Numbered from the stretch's first letter, positions 41,161 to 53,614 are shown. The stretch is DNA of 64,000 nt from Hydractinia symbiolongicarpus (GCF_029227915.1 NC_079876.1:3040001-3104000), one strand, 5' to 3'. Numbers and translations: made by a program. Notes: a model not told the origin generated them from the sequence alone.

Positions 41161-44100
41161 TTTCCCGAACGATTTTTTAAATTATTTTTTAACCAGTAAA
41201 ACGCATGAGACTTGTAGTTTTCAAAAATGTTTTCATTTTTGATGAGACGCTGAATAAAAGAAGTTTACTCGCCGGCAAACGAAAACCTGCCATTTCCCGT
41301 AAATCCCGGACTCGGCCCGTATAGTCAAAAGTATACAAAGAAAGTACCTAGGGAGTAAACTCATTTCCCAAACGATTTTTTAAATTATTATTTCACCACT
41401 AAAACCCATGAGACTTGTAGTTTTTAAAAATGTTTTCATTTTTGATGAGAGGCTGAATAAAAGAAGTTTAATCGCCGGCAAACGAAAACCCGCGATTTCC
41501 CGTAAATCCCGGACTCGGCCCGTATAGTCAAAAGTATACAAGGAAAGTACCCAGTGAGTAAACTCATTTCCCGAACGAATTTTTAAATTATTTTTTCACC
41601 ACTAAAATGCATGAGACTTGTAGTTTTCAAAAATGTTTTCATTTTTGATGAGACGCTTAATGAAAGTGGTTTAATCGCCGGCAAACGAAAACCCGCGATT
41701 TCCCGTAAATCCCGGACTTGGCCCGTATAGTCGAATGTATACAAAGAAAGTACCCTGTGAGTAAACCCATTTCCAAAACGATTTTTTAAATTATCTTTTC
41801 ACCACTAAAACGCTTGAGACTTGTAGTTTTCAAAAATGTTTTCATTTTTGATGAGACGCTAAATAAAACAAGTTTAATCGCCGGCAAACGAAAACCCGCC
41901 ATTTCCCGTAAACCCCGGACTCAGCCCGCATAGTCAGAAGTATACAAAGAAAGTACCCAGGGAGTAAACTCATTTCCCGAACGATTTTTTAAATTATTTT
42001 TTAACCACTAAAACGCATGAGACTTGTAGTTTTCAAAAATGTTTTCATTTTTGATGAGACGCTGAATAAAAGAAGTTTAATCGCCGGCAAACGAAAACCT
42101 GCGATTTCCCGTAAATCCCGGACTCGGCCCGTATAGTCAAAAGTATACAAAGAGAGTACCCAGGGTGTAAACTCATCTCGCGAACGATTTTTTAAATTAT
42201 TTTTTCACCACTAAAACGCATGAGACTTGTAGTTTTCAAAAATGTTTTCATTTTTGATGAGACGCTGAATAAAAGAAGTTTAATCGCCGGCAAACGAAAA
42301 CCTGCCATTTCCCGTAAATCCCGGACTCGGCCCGTATAGTCAAAAGTATACAAAGAAAGTACCTAGGGAGTAAACTCATTTCCCAAACGATTTTTTAAAT
42401 TATTATTTCACCACTAAAACCCATGAGACTTGTAGTTTTTAAAAATGTTTTCATTTTTGATGAGAGGCTGAATAAAAGAAGTTTAATCGCCGGCAAACGA
42501 AAACCCGCGATTTCCCGTAAATCCCGGACTCGGCCCGTATAGTCAAAAGTATACAAGGAAAGTACCCAGTGAGTAAACTCATTTCCCGAACGAATTTTTA
42601 AATTATTTTTTCACCACTAAAATGCCTGAGACATGTAGTTTTCAGATATGTTTTCATTTTTGATGAGACGCTTAATGAAAGTGGTTTAATCGCCGGCAAA
42701 CGAAAACCCGCGATTTCCCGTAAATCCCGGACTTGACCCGTATAGTCGAATGTATACAAAGAAAGTACCCTGTGAGTAAACCCATTTCCAAAACGATTTT
42801 TTAAATTATCTTTTCACCACTAAAACGCTTGAGACTTGTAGTTTTCAAAAATGTTTTCATTTTTGATGAGACGCTAAATAAAACAAGTTTAATCGCCGGC
42901 AAACGAAAACCCGCCATTTCCCGTAAACCCCGGACTCGGCCCGCATAGTCAGAAGTATACAAAGAAAGTACCCAGGGAGTAAACTCATTTCCCGAACGAT
43001 TTTTTAAATTATTTTTTAACCACTAAAACGCATGAGACTTGTAGTTTTCAAAAATGTTTTCATTTTTGATGAGACGCTGAATAAAAGAAGTTTAATCGCC
43101 GGCAAACGAAAACCTGCGATTTCCCGTAAATCCCGGACTCGGCCCGTATTGTCAAAAGTATACAAAGAAAGTACCCAGGGTGTAAACTCATTTCCCGAAC
43201 GATTTTTTAAATTATTTTTTCACCAGTAAAACGCATGAGACTTGTAGTTTTCAAAAATGTTTTCATTTTTGATGAGACGCTGAATAAAAGAAGTTTACTC
43301 GCCGGCAAACGAAAACCTGCGATTTCCCGTAAATCCCGGACTCGGCCGTATAGTCAAAAGTATACAAAGAGAGTACCCAGGGTGTAAACTCATTTCGCGA
43401 ACGATTTTTTAAATTATTTTTTCACCACTAAAACGCATGAGACTTGTAGTTTTCAAAAATGTTTTCATTTTTGATGAGACGCTGAATAAAAGAAGTTTAA
43501 TCGCCGGCAAACGAAAACTTGCGATTTCCCGTAAATCCCGGACTCGGCCCGTATAGTCAAAAGTATACAAAGAAAGTACCTAGGGAGTAAACTCATTTCC
43601 CAAACGATTTTTTAAATTATTATTTCACCACTAAAACCCATGAGACTTGTAGTTTTTAAAAATGTTTTCATTTTTGATGAGAGGCTGAATAAAAGAAGTT
43701 TAATCACCGGCAAACGAAAACCCGCGATTTCCCGTAAATCCCGGACTCGGCCCGTATAGTCAAAAATATACAAGGAAAGTACCCAGTGAGTAAACTCATT
43801 TCCCGAACGAATTTTTAAATTATTTTTTCACCACTAAAACGCATGAGACTTGTAGTTTTCAGATATGTTTTCATTTTGGATGAGACGCTTAATGAAAGTG
43901 GTTTAGTCGCCGGCAAACGAAAACCCGCGATTTCCCGTAAATCCCGGAATTGGCCCGTATAGTCGAATGGATACAAAGAAAGTACCCTGTGAGTAAACAA
44001 ATTTCCAAAACGATTTTTTAAATTATCTTTTCACCACTAAAACGCTTGAGACTTGTAGTTTTCAGAAATGTTTTTATTTTTGATGAGACGCTTAATAAAA

Positions 44101-46873
44101 GTGGTTTAATCGCCGGCAAACGAAAACCTGCGATTTGCCGTAAATCCCGGACTCGGCCGTATAGTCAAAAGTATACAAAGAGAGTACCCAGGGTGTAAAC
44201 TCATTTCGCAAACGATTTTTTAAATTATTTTTTCACCACTAAAACGCATGAGACTTGTAGTTTTCAAAAATGTTTTCATTTTTGATGAGACGCTGAATAA
44301 AAGAAGTTTAATCGCCGGCAAACGAAAACTTGCGATTTCCCGTAAATCCCGGACTTGGCCCGTATAGTCAAAAGTATACAAAGAAAGTACCTAGGGAGTA
44401 AACTCATTTCCCAAACGATTTTTTAAATTATTATTTCACCACTAAAACCCATGAGACTTGTAGTTTTTAAAAATGTTTTCATTTTTGATGAGAGGCTGAA
44501 TAAAAGAAGTTTAATCACCGGCAAACGAAAACCCGCGATTTCCCGTAAATCCCGGACTCGGCCCGTATAGTCAAAAGTATACAAGGAAAGTACCCAATGA
44601 GTAAACTCATTTCCCGAACGAATTTTTAAATTATTTTTTCACCACTAAAACGCATGAGACTTGTAGTTTTCAGATATGTTTTCATTTTTGATGAGACGCT
44701 TAATGAAAGTGGTTTAGTCGCCGGCAAACGAAAACCCGCGATTTCCCGTAAATCCCGGACTTGGCCCGTATAGTCGAATGGATACAAAGAAAGTACCCTG
44801 TGAGTAAACCAATTTCCAAAACGATTTTTTAAATTATCTTTTCACCACTAAAACCCATGAGACTTGTAGTTTTTAAAAATGTTTTCATTTTTGATGAGAG
44901 GCTAAATAAAAGAAGTTTAATCACCGGCAAACGAAAACCCGCGATTTCCCGTAAATCCCGGACTCGGCCCGTATAGTGAAAAGTATACAAGGAAAGTACC
45001 CAGTGAGTAAACTCATTTCCCGAACGAATTTTTAAATTATTTTTTCACCACTAAAACGCATGAGACTTGTAGTTTTCAGATATGTTTTCATTTTTGATGA
45101 GACGCTTAATGAAAGTGGTTTAGTCGCCGGCAAACGAAAACCCGCGATTTCCCGTAAATCCCGGACTTGGCCCGTATAGTCGAATGGATACAAAGAAAGT
45201 ACCCTGTGAGTAAACCAATTTCCAAAACGATTTTTTAAATTATCTTTTCACCACTAAAACGCTTGAGACTTGTAGTTTTCAAAAATGTTTTCATTTTTGA
45301 TGAGACGCTAAATAAAACAAGTTTAATCGCCGGCAAACGAAAACCCGCCTTTTCCCGTAAACCCCGGACTCGGCCCGCATAGTCAGAAGTATACAAAGAA
45401 AGTACCCAGGGAGTAAACTCATTTCCCGAACGATTTTTTAAATTATTTTTAACCACTAAAACGCATGAGACTTGTAGTTTTTAAAAATGTTTTTATTTTT
45501 GATGAGACGCTGAATAAAAGAAGTTTAATCGCCGGCAAACGAAAACCTGCGATTTCCCGTAAATCCCGGACTCGGCCCGTATAGTCAAAAGTATACAAAG
45601 AAAGTCCCCAGGGTGTAAACTCATTTCCCGAACGATTTTTTAAATTATTTTTTCACCAGTAAAACGCATGAGACTTGTATTTTTCAAAAATGTTTTCATT
45701 TTTGATGAGACGCTGAATAAAAGAAGTTTAATCGCCGGCAAACGAAAACCCGCGATTTCCCGTAAATCCCGGGCTTGGCCCGTATAGTCAAAAGTATACA
45801 AAGAAAGTACCCAGGGAGTAAACTCATTTCCCGAACGATTTTTAAAATTACTTTTTCACCACTAAAACGCATGAGACTTGTAGTTTTTAAAAATGTTTTC
45901 ATTTTTGATGAGACGCTGAATAAAAGAAGTTTAATCGCCGGCAAACGAAAACCCGCGATTTCCCGTAAATCCCGGACTCGGCCCGTATAGTTAAAAGTAT
46001 ACAAGAAAAGTACCCAGTGAGTAAACTCATTTCCTAACCGAATTTTTAAATTATTTTTTCACCACTAAAACCCATGAGACTTGTAGTTTTTAAAAATGTT
46101 TTCATTTTTGATGAGAGGCTGAATAAAAGAAGTTTAATCGCCGGCAAACGAAAACCCGCGATTTCCCGTAAATCCCGGACTCGGCCCGTATAGTCAAAAG
46201 TATACAAAGAAAGTACCCAGGGAGTAAACTCATTTCCCAAACGATTTTTTAAATTATTATTTCACCACTAAAGCCCATGAGACTTGTAGTTTTTAAAAAT
46301 GTTTTCATTTTTGATGAGACGCTGAATAAAAGAAGTTTAATCGCCGGCAAACGAAAAGCCGCAATTTCCCGTAAATCCCGGTCTCGGCCCGTATAGTCAA
46401 AAGTATACAAGGAAAGTACCCAGTGAGTAAACTCATTTCCCTAACGAATTTTTAAATTATTTTTTCACCACTAAAACGCATGAGACTTGTAGTTTTCAAA
46501 AATGTTTTCATTTTTGATGAGACGCTGAATAAAAGAAGTTTACTCGCCGGCAAACGAAAACCTGCGATTTCCCGTAAATCCCGGACTCGGCCGTATAGTC
46601 AAAAGTATACAAAGAGAGTACCCAGGGTGTAAACTCATTTCGCGAACGATTTTTTAAATTATTTTTTCACCACTAAAACGCATGAGACTTGTAGTTTTCA
46701 AAAATGTTTTCATTTTTGATGAGAGGCTGAATAAAAGAAGTTTAATCGCCGGCAAACGAAAACCTGCGATTTCCCGTAAATCCCGGACTCGGCCCGTATA
46801 GTCAAAAGTATACAAAGAAAGTACCTAGGGAGTAAACTCATTTCCCAAACGATTTTTTAAATTATTATTTCAC

Positions 46874-46877
46874 CACT
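46874..46877 (+). repeat. Target-site duplication copy, 5' side (CACT)
   Basis: CACT precedes the SINE and is repeated immediately after it at 47,236-47,239. An uninterrupted monomer reads CACCACTAAAA here, so removing the element and one CACT restores the normal satellite. At 4 bp (3 if the C belongs to the tail) it is shorter than usual for a SINE. Confidence 0.7.
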
Positions 46878-46886
46878 GTGGCGCCG

Positions 46887-46897
46887 TAGATTAGTGG
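46887..46897 (+). promoter_or_regulatory. RNA polymerase III A box
   Basis: TAGATTAGTGG fits the A-box consensus TRGYNNARNGG at all positions except the fourth (A in place of a pyrimidine). It starts 9 bp into the element and lies 32 bp upstream of the B box, normal for an internal tRNA-type promoter. Confidence 0.8.
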
Positions 46898-46929
46898 TTA
46901 TAGCTCTCGTACTCTGTGCGGGAGACCGG

Positions 46930-46940
46930 GGTTCGATTCC
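46930..46940 (+). promoter_or_regulatory. RNA polymerase III B box
   Basis: GGTTCGATTCC is a perfect match to the B-box consensus GGTTCGANTCC, the site bound by TFIIIC. It also forms the T loop of the tRNA-like fold. This is the strongest single piece of evidence for the SINE. Confidence 0.88.
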
Positions 46941-46952
46941 TCTTGACGGCGA

Positions 46953-47213
46953 TTCAACATGGGCGAGTGAATGTTACCATAGCCCCGGGTTAACCCAAGC
47001 CATGTGAGGGAAATTGGGAAGATGGCACACTGTGTGGGCCGTTGGATGTTGCCGGGAGTTGTCTAGTAGAGCGCGGGCTCTAACTGGGTCTGCGTAGCTC
47101 AAAATGAGCATTAAATACTCTAGGACTCTCCATCTACGCCATGGCCCCTCCTGGAAATAATAGACAGGGTATATCCCTCGATATTTGTGAGGCTAGCCAT
47201 GTAAAATATGCAC
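46953..47213 (+). mobile_element. SINE body, tRNA-unrelated
   Basis: About 260 bp with mixed base composition, clearly unlike the satellite. It contains a 10-bp palindrome GGGTTAACCC at 46,987-46,996. A hairpin GAGC-GCGG-GCTC lies at 47,069-47,080 and another, GCTCA-AAA-TGAGC, at 47,097-47,109. There is no open frame of note. The last 60-70 bp before the tail would be the place to look for similarity to a partner LINE 3' end; I cannot identify one by eye. Confidence 0.7.
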
Positions 47214-47236
47214 ATCTATCTATCTATCTATCTATC
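47214..47236 (+). repeat. (ATCT)n tail of the SINE
   Basis: There are five and three-quarter ATCT units at the 3' end of the element, in place of a poly(A) tail. Tails of short tandem repeats are known for tRNA-derived SINEs mobilised by LINEs that recognise a 3' structure. The final C at 47,236 can belong either to the tail or to the target-site copy. Confidence 0.9.
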
Positions 47237-47639
47237 ACTAAAACCCATGAGACTTGTAGTTTTCAGATATGTTTTCATTTTTGATGAGACGCTTAATGAA
47301 AGTGGTTTAGTCGCCGGCAAACGAAAACCCGCGATTTCCCGTAAATCCCGGACTTGACCCGTATAGTCGAATGTATACAAAGAAAGTACCCTGTGAGTAA
47401 ACCCATTTCCAAAACGATTTTTTAAATTATGTTTTCACCACTAAAACGCTTGAGACTTGTAGTTTTTAAAAATGTTTTCATTTTTGATAAGACGCTGAAT
47501 AAAAGAAGTTTAATCGCCGGCAAACGAAAACCTGCGATTTCCCGTAAATCCCGGACTCGGCCCGTATAGTCAAAAGTATACAAAGAAAGTACCCAGGGAG
47601 TAAACTCATTTCCCAAACGATTTTTTAAATTATTATTTC

Positions 47640-49403
47640 ACCACTAAAGCCCATGAGACTTGTAGTTTTTAAAAATGTTTTCATTTTTGATAAGACGCTG
47701 AATAAAAGAAGTTTAATCGCCGGCAAACGAAAACCCGCGATTTCCCGTAAATCCCGGGCTTGGCCCGTATAGTCGAATGTATACAAAGAAAGTACCCTGT
47801 GAGTAAACTCATTTCCAGAACCATTTTTTAAATTATTTTTTCACCACTAAAACGCATGAGACTTGTAGTTTTCAAAAATGTTTTCATTTTTGATGAGACG
47901 GTGAATAAAAGAAGTTTACTCGCCGGCAAACGAAAACCTGCGATTTCCCGTAAATCCCGGACTCGGCCGTATAGTCAAAAGTATACAAAGAGAGTACCCA
48001 GGGTGTAAACTCATTTCGCGAACGATTTTTTAAATTATTTTTTCACCACTAAAACGCATGAGACTTGTAGTTTTCAAAAATGTTTTCATTTTTAATGAGA
48101 CGCTGAATAAAAGAAGTTTAATCGCCGGCAAACGAAAACTTGCGATTTCCCGTAAATCCCGGACTCGGCCCGTATAGTCAAAAGTATACAAAGAAAGTAC
48201 CTAGGGAGTAAACTCATTTCCCAAACGATTTTTTAAATTATTATTTCACCACTAAAACCCATGAGACTTGTAGTTTTTAAAAATGTTTTCATTTTTGATG
48301 AGAGGCTGAATAAAAGAAGTTTAATCACCGGCAAACGAAAACCCGCGATTTCCCGTAAATCCCGGACTCGGCCCGTATAGTCAAAAGTATACAAAGAAAG
48401 TACCCAGGGAGTAAACTCATTTCCCAAACGATTTTTTAAATTATTATTTCACCACTAAAGCCCATGAGACTTGTAGTTTTTAAAAATGTTTTCATTTTTG
48501 ATAAGACGCTGAATAAAAGAAGTTTAATCGCCGGCAAACGAAAACCTGCGATTTCCCGTAAATCCCGGACTCGGCCCGTATAGTCAAAAGTATACAAAGA
48601 AAGTACCCAGGGAGTAAACTCATTTCCCAAACGATTTTTAAATTATTATTTCACCACTAAAGCCCATGAGACTTGTAGTTTTTAAAAATGTTTTCATTTT
48701 TGATAAGACGCTGAATAAAAGAAGTTTAATCGCCGGCAAACGAAAACCCGCGATTTCCCGTAAATCCCGGGCTTGGCCCGTATAGTCGAATGTATACAAA
48801 GAAAGTACCCTGTGAGTAAACTCATTTCCAGAACCATTTTTTAAATTATTTTTTCACCACTAAAACGCATGAGACTTGTAGTTTTCAAAAATGTTTTCAT
48901 TTTTGATGAGACGCTGAATAAAAGAAGTTTACTCGCCGGCAAACGAAAACCTGCGATTTCCCGTAAATCCCGGACTCGGCCGTATAGTCAAAAGTATACA
49001 AAGAGAGTACCCAGGGTGTAAACTCATTTCGCGAACGATTTTTTAAATTATTTTTTCACCACTAAAACGCATGAGACTTGTAGTTTTCAAAAATGTTTTC
49101 ATTTTTAATGAGACGCTGAATAAAAGAAGTTTAATCGCCGGCAAACGAAAACTTGCGATTTCCCGTAAATCCCGGACTCGGCCCGTATAGTCAAAAGTAT
49201 ACAAAGAAAGTACCTAGGGAGTAAACTCATTTCCCAAACGATTTTTTAAATTATTATTTCACCACTAAAACCCATGAGACTTGTAGTTTTTAAAAATGTT
49301 TTCATTTTTGATGAGAGGCTGAATAAAAGAAGTTTAATCACCGGCAAACGAAAACCCGCGATTTCCCGTAAATCCCGGACTCGGCCCGTATAGTCAAAAG
49401 TAT
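47640..49403 (-). repeat. Tandem 5-monomer spacing (1,013 bp)
   Basis: About 47,640-48,390 is repeated at about 48,653-49,403. GATAAGACG occurs at 47,689 and 48,702, and the rare CCAGAACCATTTTTT at 47,815 and 48,828, giving 1,013 bp. Ends are approximate. Confidence 0.76.
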
Positions 49404-51289
49404 ACAAGGAAAGTACCCAGTGAGTAAACTCATTTCCCGAACGAATTTTTAAATTATTTTTTCACCACTAAAACGCATGAGACTTGTAGTTTTCAGATAT
49501 GTTTTCATTTTTGATGAGACGCTTAATGAAAGTGGTTTAGTCGCCGACAAACGAAAACCCGCGATTTCCCGTAAATCCCGGACTTGGCCCGTATAGTCGA
49601 ATGGATACAAAGAAAGTACCCTGTGAGTAAACCAATTTCCAAAACGATTTTTTAAATTATCTTTTCACCACTAAAACGCTTGAGACTTGTAGTTTTTAAA
49701 AATGTTTTCATTTTTGATGAGAGGCTGAATAAAAGAAGTTTAATCACCGGCAAACGAAAACCCGCGATTTCCCGTAAATCCCGGACTCGGCCCGTATAGT
49801 CAAAAGTATACAAGGAAAGTACCCAGTGAGTAAACTCATTTCCCGAACGAATTTTTAAATTATTTTTTCACCACTAAAACGCATGAGACTTGTAGTTTTC
49901 AGATATGTTTTCATTTTTGATGAGACGCTTAATGAAAGTGGTTTAGTCGCCGGCAAACGAAAACCCGCGATTTCCCGTAAATCCCGGACTTGGCCCGTAT
50001 AGTCGAATGGATACAAAGAAAGTACCCTGTGAGTAAACCAATTTCCAAAACGATTTTTTAAATTATCTTTTCACCACTAAAACGCTTGAGACTTGTAGTT
50101 TTCAGAAATGTTTTCATTTTTGATGAGACGCTTAATAAAAGTGGTTTAATCGCCGGCAAACGAAAACCTGCGATTTCCCGTAAATCCCGGACTCGGCCGT
50201 ATAGTCAAAAGTATACAAAGAGAGTACCCAGGGTGTAAACTCATTTCGCGAACGATTTTTTAAATTATTTTTTCACCACTAAAACGCATGAGACTTGTAG
50301 TTTTTAAAAATGTTTTCATTTTTGTTGAGACGCTGAATAAAAGAAGTTTAATCGCCGGCAAACGAAAACTTGCGATTTCCCGTAAATCCCGGACTCGGCC
50401 CGTATAGTCAAAAGTATACAAAGAAAGTACCTAGGGAGTAAACTCATTTCCCAAACGATTTTTTAAATTATTATTTCACCACTAAAACCCATGAGACTTG
50501 TAGTTTTTAAAAATGTTTTCATTTTTGATGAGAGGCTGAATAAAAGAAGTTTAATCACCGGCAAACAAAAACCCGCGATTTCCCGTAAATCCCGGACTCG
50601 GCCCGTATAGTCAAAAGTATACAAGGAAAGTACCCAGTGAGTAAACTCATTTCCCGAACGAATTTTTAAATTATTTTTTCACCACTAAAACGCATGAGAC
50701 TTGTAGTTTTCAGATATGTTTTCATTTTTGATGAGACGCTTAATGAAAGTGGTTTAGTCGCCGGCAAACGAAAACCCGCGATTTCCCGTAAATCCCGGAC
50801 TTGGCCCGTATAGTCGAATGGATACAAAGAAAGTACCCTGTGAGTAAACCAATTTCCAAAACGATTTTTTAAATTATCTTTTCACCACTAAAACCCATGA
50901 GACTTGTAGTTTTTAAAAATGTTTTCATTTTTGATGAGAGGCTGAATAAAAGAAGTTTAATCACCGGCAAACGAAAACCCGCGATTTCCCGTAAATCCCG
51001 GACTCGGCCCGTATAGTCAAAAGTATACAAGGAAAGTACCCAGTGAGTAAACTCATTTCCCGAACGAATTTTTAAATTATTTTTTCACCACTAAAACGCA
51101 TGAGACTTGTAGTTTTCAGATATGTTTTCATTTTTGATGAGACGCTTAATGAAAGTGGTTTAGTCACTGGCAAACGAAAACCCGCGATTTCCCGTAAATC
51201 CTGGACTTGGCCCGTATAGTCGAATGGATACAAAGAAAGTACCCTGTGAGTAAACCAATTTCCAAAACGATTTTTTAAATTATCTTTTC

Positions 51290-53500
51290 ACCACTAAAAC
51301 GCTTGAGACTTGTAGTTTTCAAAAATGTTTTCATTTTTGATGAGACGCTAAATAAAACAAGTTTAATCGCCGGCAAACGAAAACCCGCCATTTCCCGTAA
51401 ACCCCGGACTCGGCCCGCATAGTCAGAAGTATACTAAGAAAGTACCCAGGGAGTAAACTCATTTCCCGAACGATTTTTTAAATTATTTTTTAACCACTAA
51501 AACGCATGAGACTTGTAGTTTTCAAAAATGTTTTCATTTTTGATGAGACGCTGAATAAAAGAAGTTTAATCGCCGGCAAACGAAAACCTGCGATTTCCCG
51601 TAAATCCCGGACTCGGCCCGTATAGTCAAAAGTATACAAAGAAAGTACCCAGGGTGTAAACTCATTTCCCGAACGATTTTTTAAATTATTTTTTCACCAG
51701 TAAAACGCATGAGACTTGTATTTTTCAAAAATGTTTTCATTTTTGATGAGACGCTGAATAAAAGAAGTTTAATCGCCGGCAAACGAAAACCCGCGATTTC
51801 CCGTAAATCCCGGGCTTGGCCCGTATAGTTAAAAGTATACAAAAAAGTACCCAGTGAGTAAACTGTTTTCCTAACCGAATTTTTAAATTATTTTTTCACC
51901 ACTAAAACGTATGAGACTTGTAGTTTTCAAAAATGTTTTCATTTTTGATGAGACGCTGAATAAAAGTTGTTTAATCGCCGGCAAACGAAAACCTGCGATT
52001 TCCCGTCAATCCCGGACTCGGCCCGTATAGTCAAAAGTATACAAAGAAAGTACCCAGGGAGTAAACTCTTTTCCCAAACGAATTTTTAAATTATTATTTC
52101 ACCACTAAAACCCATGAGACTTGTAGTTTTTAAAAATGTTTTCATTTTTGATGAGACGCTGAATAAAAGAAGTTTAATCGCCGGCAAACGAAAACCCGCG
52201 ATTTCCCGTAAATCCCGGACTCGGCCCGTATAGTCAAAAGTATACAAAGAAAGTACCCAGGGAGTAAACTCATTTCCCAAACGATTTTTTAAATTATTAT
52301 TTCACCACTAAAGCCCATGAGACTTGTAGTTTTTAAAAATGTTTTCATTTTTGATGAGACGCTGAATAAAAGAAGTTTAATCGCCGGCAAACGAAAAGCT
52401 GCAATTTCCCGTAACTCCCGGTCTCGGCCCGTATAGTCAAAAGTATACAAGGAAAGTACCCAGTGAGTAAACTCATTTCCCTAACGAATTTTTAAATTAT
52501 TTTTTCACCACTAAAACGCATGAGACTTGTAGTTTTCAAAAATGTTTTCATTTTTGATGAGACGCTGAATAAAAGAAGTTTACTCGCCGGCAAACGAAAA
52601 CCTGCGATTTCCCGTAAATCCCGGACTCGGCCGTATAGTCAAAAGTATACAAAGAGAGTACCCAGGGTGTAAACTCATTTCGCGAACGATTTTTTAAATT
52701 ATTTTTTCACCACTAAAACGCATGAGACTTGTAGTTTTCAAAAATGTTTTCATTTTTGATGAGAGGCTGAATAAAAGAAGTTTAATCGCCGGCAAACGAA
52801 AACCTGCGATTTCCCGTAAATCCCGGACTCGGCCCGTATAGTCAAAAGTATACAAAGAAAGTACCTAGGGAGTAAACTCATTTCCAAAACGATTTTTTAA
52901 ATTATTATTTCACCACTAAAACCCATGAGACTTGTAGTTTTTAAAAATGTTTTCATTTTTGATGAGAGGCTGAATAAAAGAAGTTTAATCGCCGGCAAAC
53001 GAAAACCCGCGATTTCCCGTAAATCCCGGACTCGGCCCGTATAGTCAAAAGTATACAAGGAAAGTACCCAGTGAGTAAACTCATTTCCCGAACGAATTTT
53101 TAAATTATTTTTTCACCACTAAAACGCATGAGACTTGTAGTTTTCAGATATGTTTTCATTTTTGATGAGACGCTTAATGAAAGTGGTTTAATAGCCGGCA
53201 AACGAAAACCCGCGATTTCCCGTAAATCCCGGACTTGGCCCGTATAGTCGAATGTATACAAAGAAAGTACCCTGTGAGTAAACCCATTTCCAAAACGATT
53301 TTTTAAATTATGTTTTCACCACTAAAACGCTTGAGACTTGTAGTTTTCAAAAATGTTTTCATTTTTGATGAGACGCTGAATAAAAGAAGTTTAATCGCCG
53401 GCAAACGAAAACCTGCGATTTCCCGTAAATCCTGGACACGGCCCGCATAGTCAAAAGTATACAAAGAAAGTACCCAGGGAGTAAACTCATTTCCCAAACG
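51290..53500 (-). repeat. SINE-free paralogue of the SINE-bearing block
   Basis: Partner of 45,230-47,620 with no insertion at the CACCACTAAAA position (about 52,910-52,922). It retains one monomer that the SINE-bearing copy lacks. Confidence 0.78.
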
Positions 53501-53614
53501 ATTTTTTAAATTATTATTTCACCACTAAAGCCCATGAGACTTGTAGTTTTTAAAAATTTTTTCATTTTTGATAAGACGCTGAATAAAAGAAGTTTAATCG
53601 CCGTCAAACGAAAA

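Larger units (their letters stand above)
33585..46877 (-). repeat. 203-bp satellite array, right (reversed) arm, proximal part
   Basis: This is the same 203-bp satellite family as the left arm, but every monomer is on the opposite strand. Reverse-sense landmarks recur each unit: TTTCCCGTAAATCCCGG, GGCCCGTATAGTC, GTATACAAAGAAAGTACC, AAACTCATTTCC, TTTCACCACTAAAA, ATGAGACTTGTAG and TTTTTGATGAGACGCTGAAT. The stretch is continuous satellite up to the SINE. Length oddities include a short deletion inside the monomer at about 34,729-34,741, where the usual TTTTTAAAAATG tract is reduced. No gene is supported on either strand. Confidence 0.97.
46881..46952 (+). other. tRNA-like head of the SINE (degenerate, tRNA-Asp-like 3' half)
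   Basis: The segment is 72 nt, tRNA length. CGCCGT at 46,882-46,887 pairs perfectly with ACGGCG at 46,946-46,951, giving a six-pair acceptor stem. The anticodon-stem and T-arm region (GCGGGAGACCGGGG followed by the B box) matches what I recall of animal tRNA-Asp closely. The T stem is damaged, and the seven-base loop in the anticodon position lacks the expected U33, so a working tRNA is unlikely. I therefore treat it as a SINE promoter head and not as a tRNA gene. Confidence 0.8.
46878..47235 (+). mobile_element. tRNA-derived SINE inserted in the satellite
   Basis: This 358-bp stretch is the only sequence in the window unrelated to the satellite. It has the three-part layout of a tRNA-type SINE: a tRNA-like 5' head with RNA polymerase III A and B boxes (about 46,881-46,952), a body of about 260 bp with no tRNA resemblance, and a simple-repeat tail of ATCT units. 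It encodes nothing, and such elements rely on a partner LINE for reverse transcription. It lies on the plus strand between two CACT copies (46,874-46,877 and 47,236-47,239). There is no run of four T on its plus strand; the first TTTT is in the satellite at 47,260-47,263, where a polymerase III transcript could end. I cannot name the family. One copy is present. Confidence 0.88.
45230..47620 (-). repeat. Monomer block carrying the SINE, paralogous to about 51,290-53,500
   Basis: The order of variants here matches that at 51,290-53,500: the AAACAAG/CCCGCC subtype, then AAGCCGCAATTTCCC, GCCGTATAG, TACCTAGGG, CAGATATG and finally AATTATGTTTTCACC. The offset is 6,040 bp before the SINE (46,046 to 52,086) and 5,881 bp after it (47,422 to 53,303). 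Confidence 0.78.

Noticed and set aside
46881-46952. A functional tRNA gene
   Set aside because: The acceptor stem and B box are good, but the T stem is degraded, the anticodon loop lacks U33, no TTTT terminator follows closely, and a SINE body and tail are attached.
46878-47235. Solo LTR or DNA transposon remnant
   Set aside because: No terminal inverted repeats or TG...CA ends; internal polymerase III boxes and a simple-repeat tail fit a SINE better.
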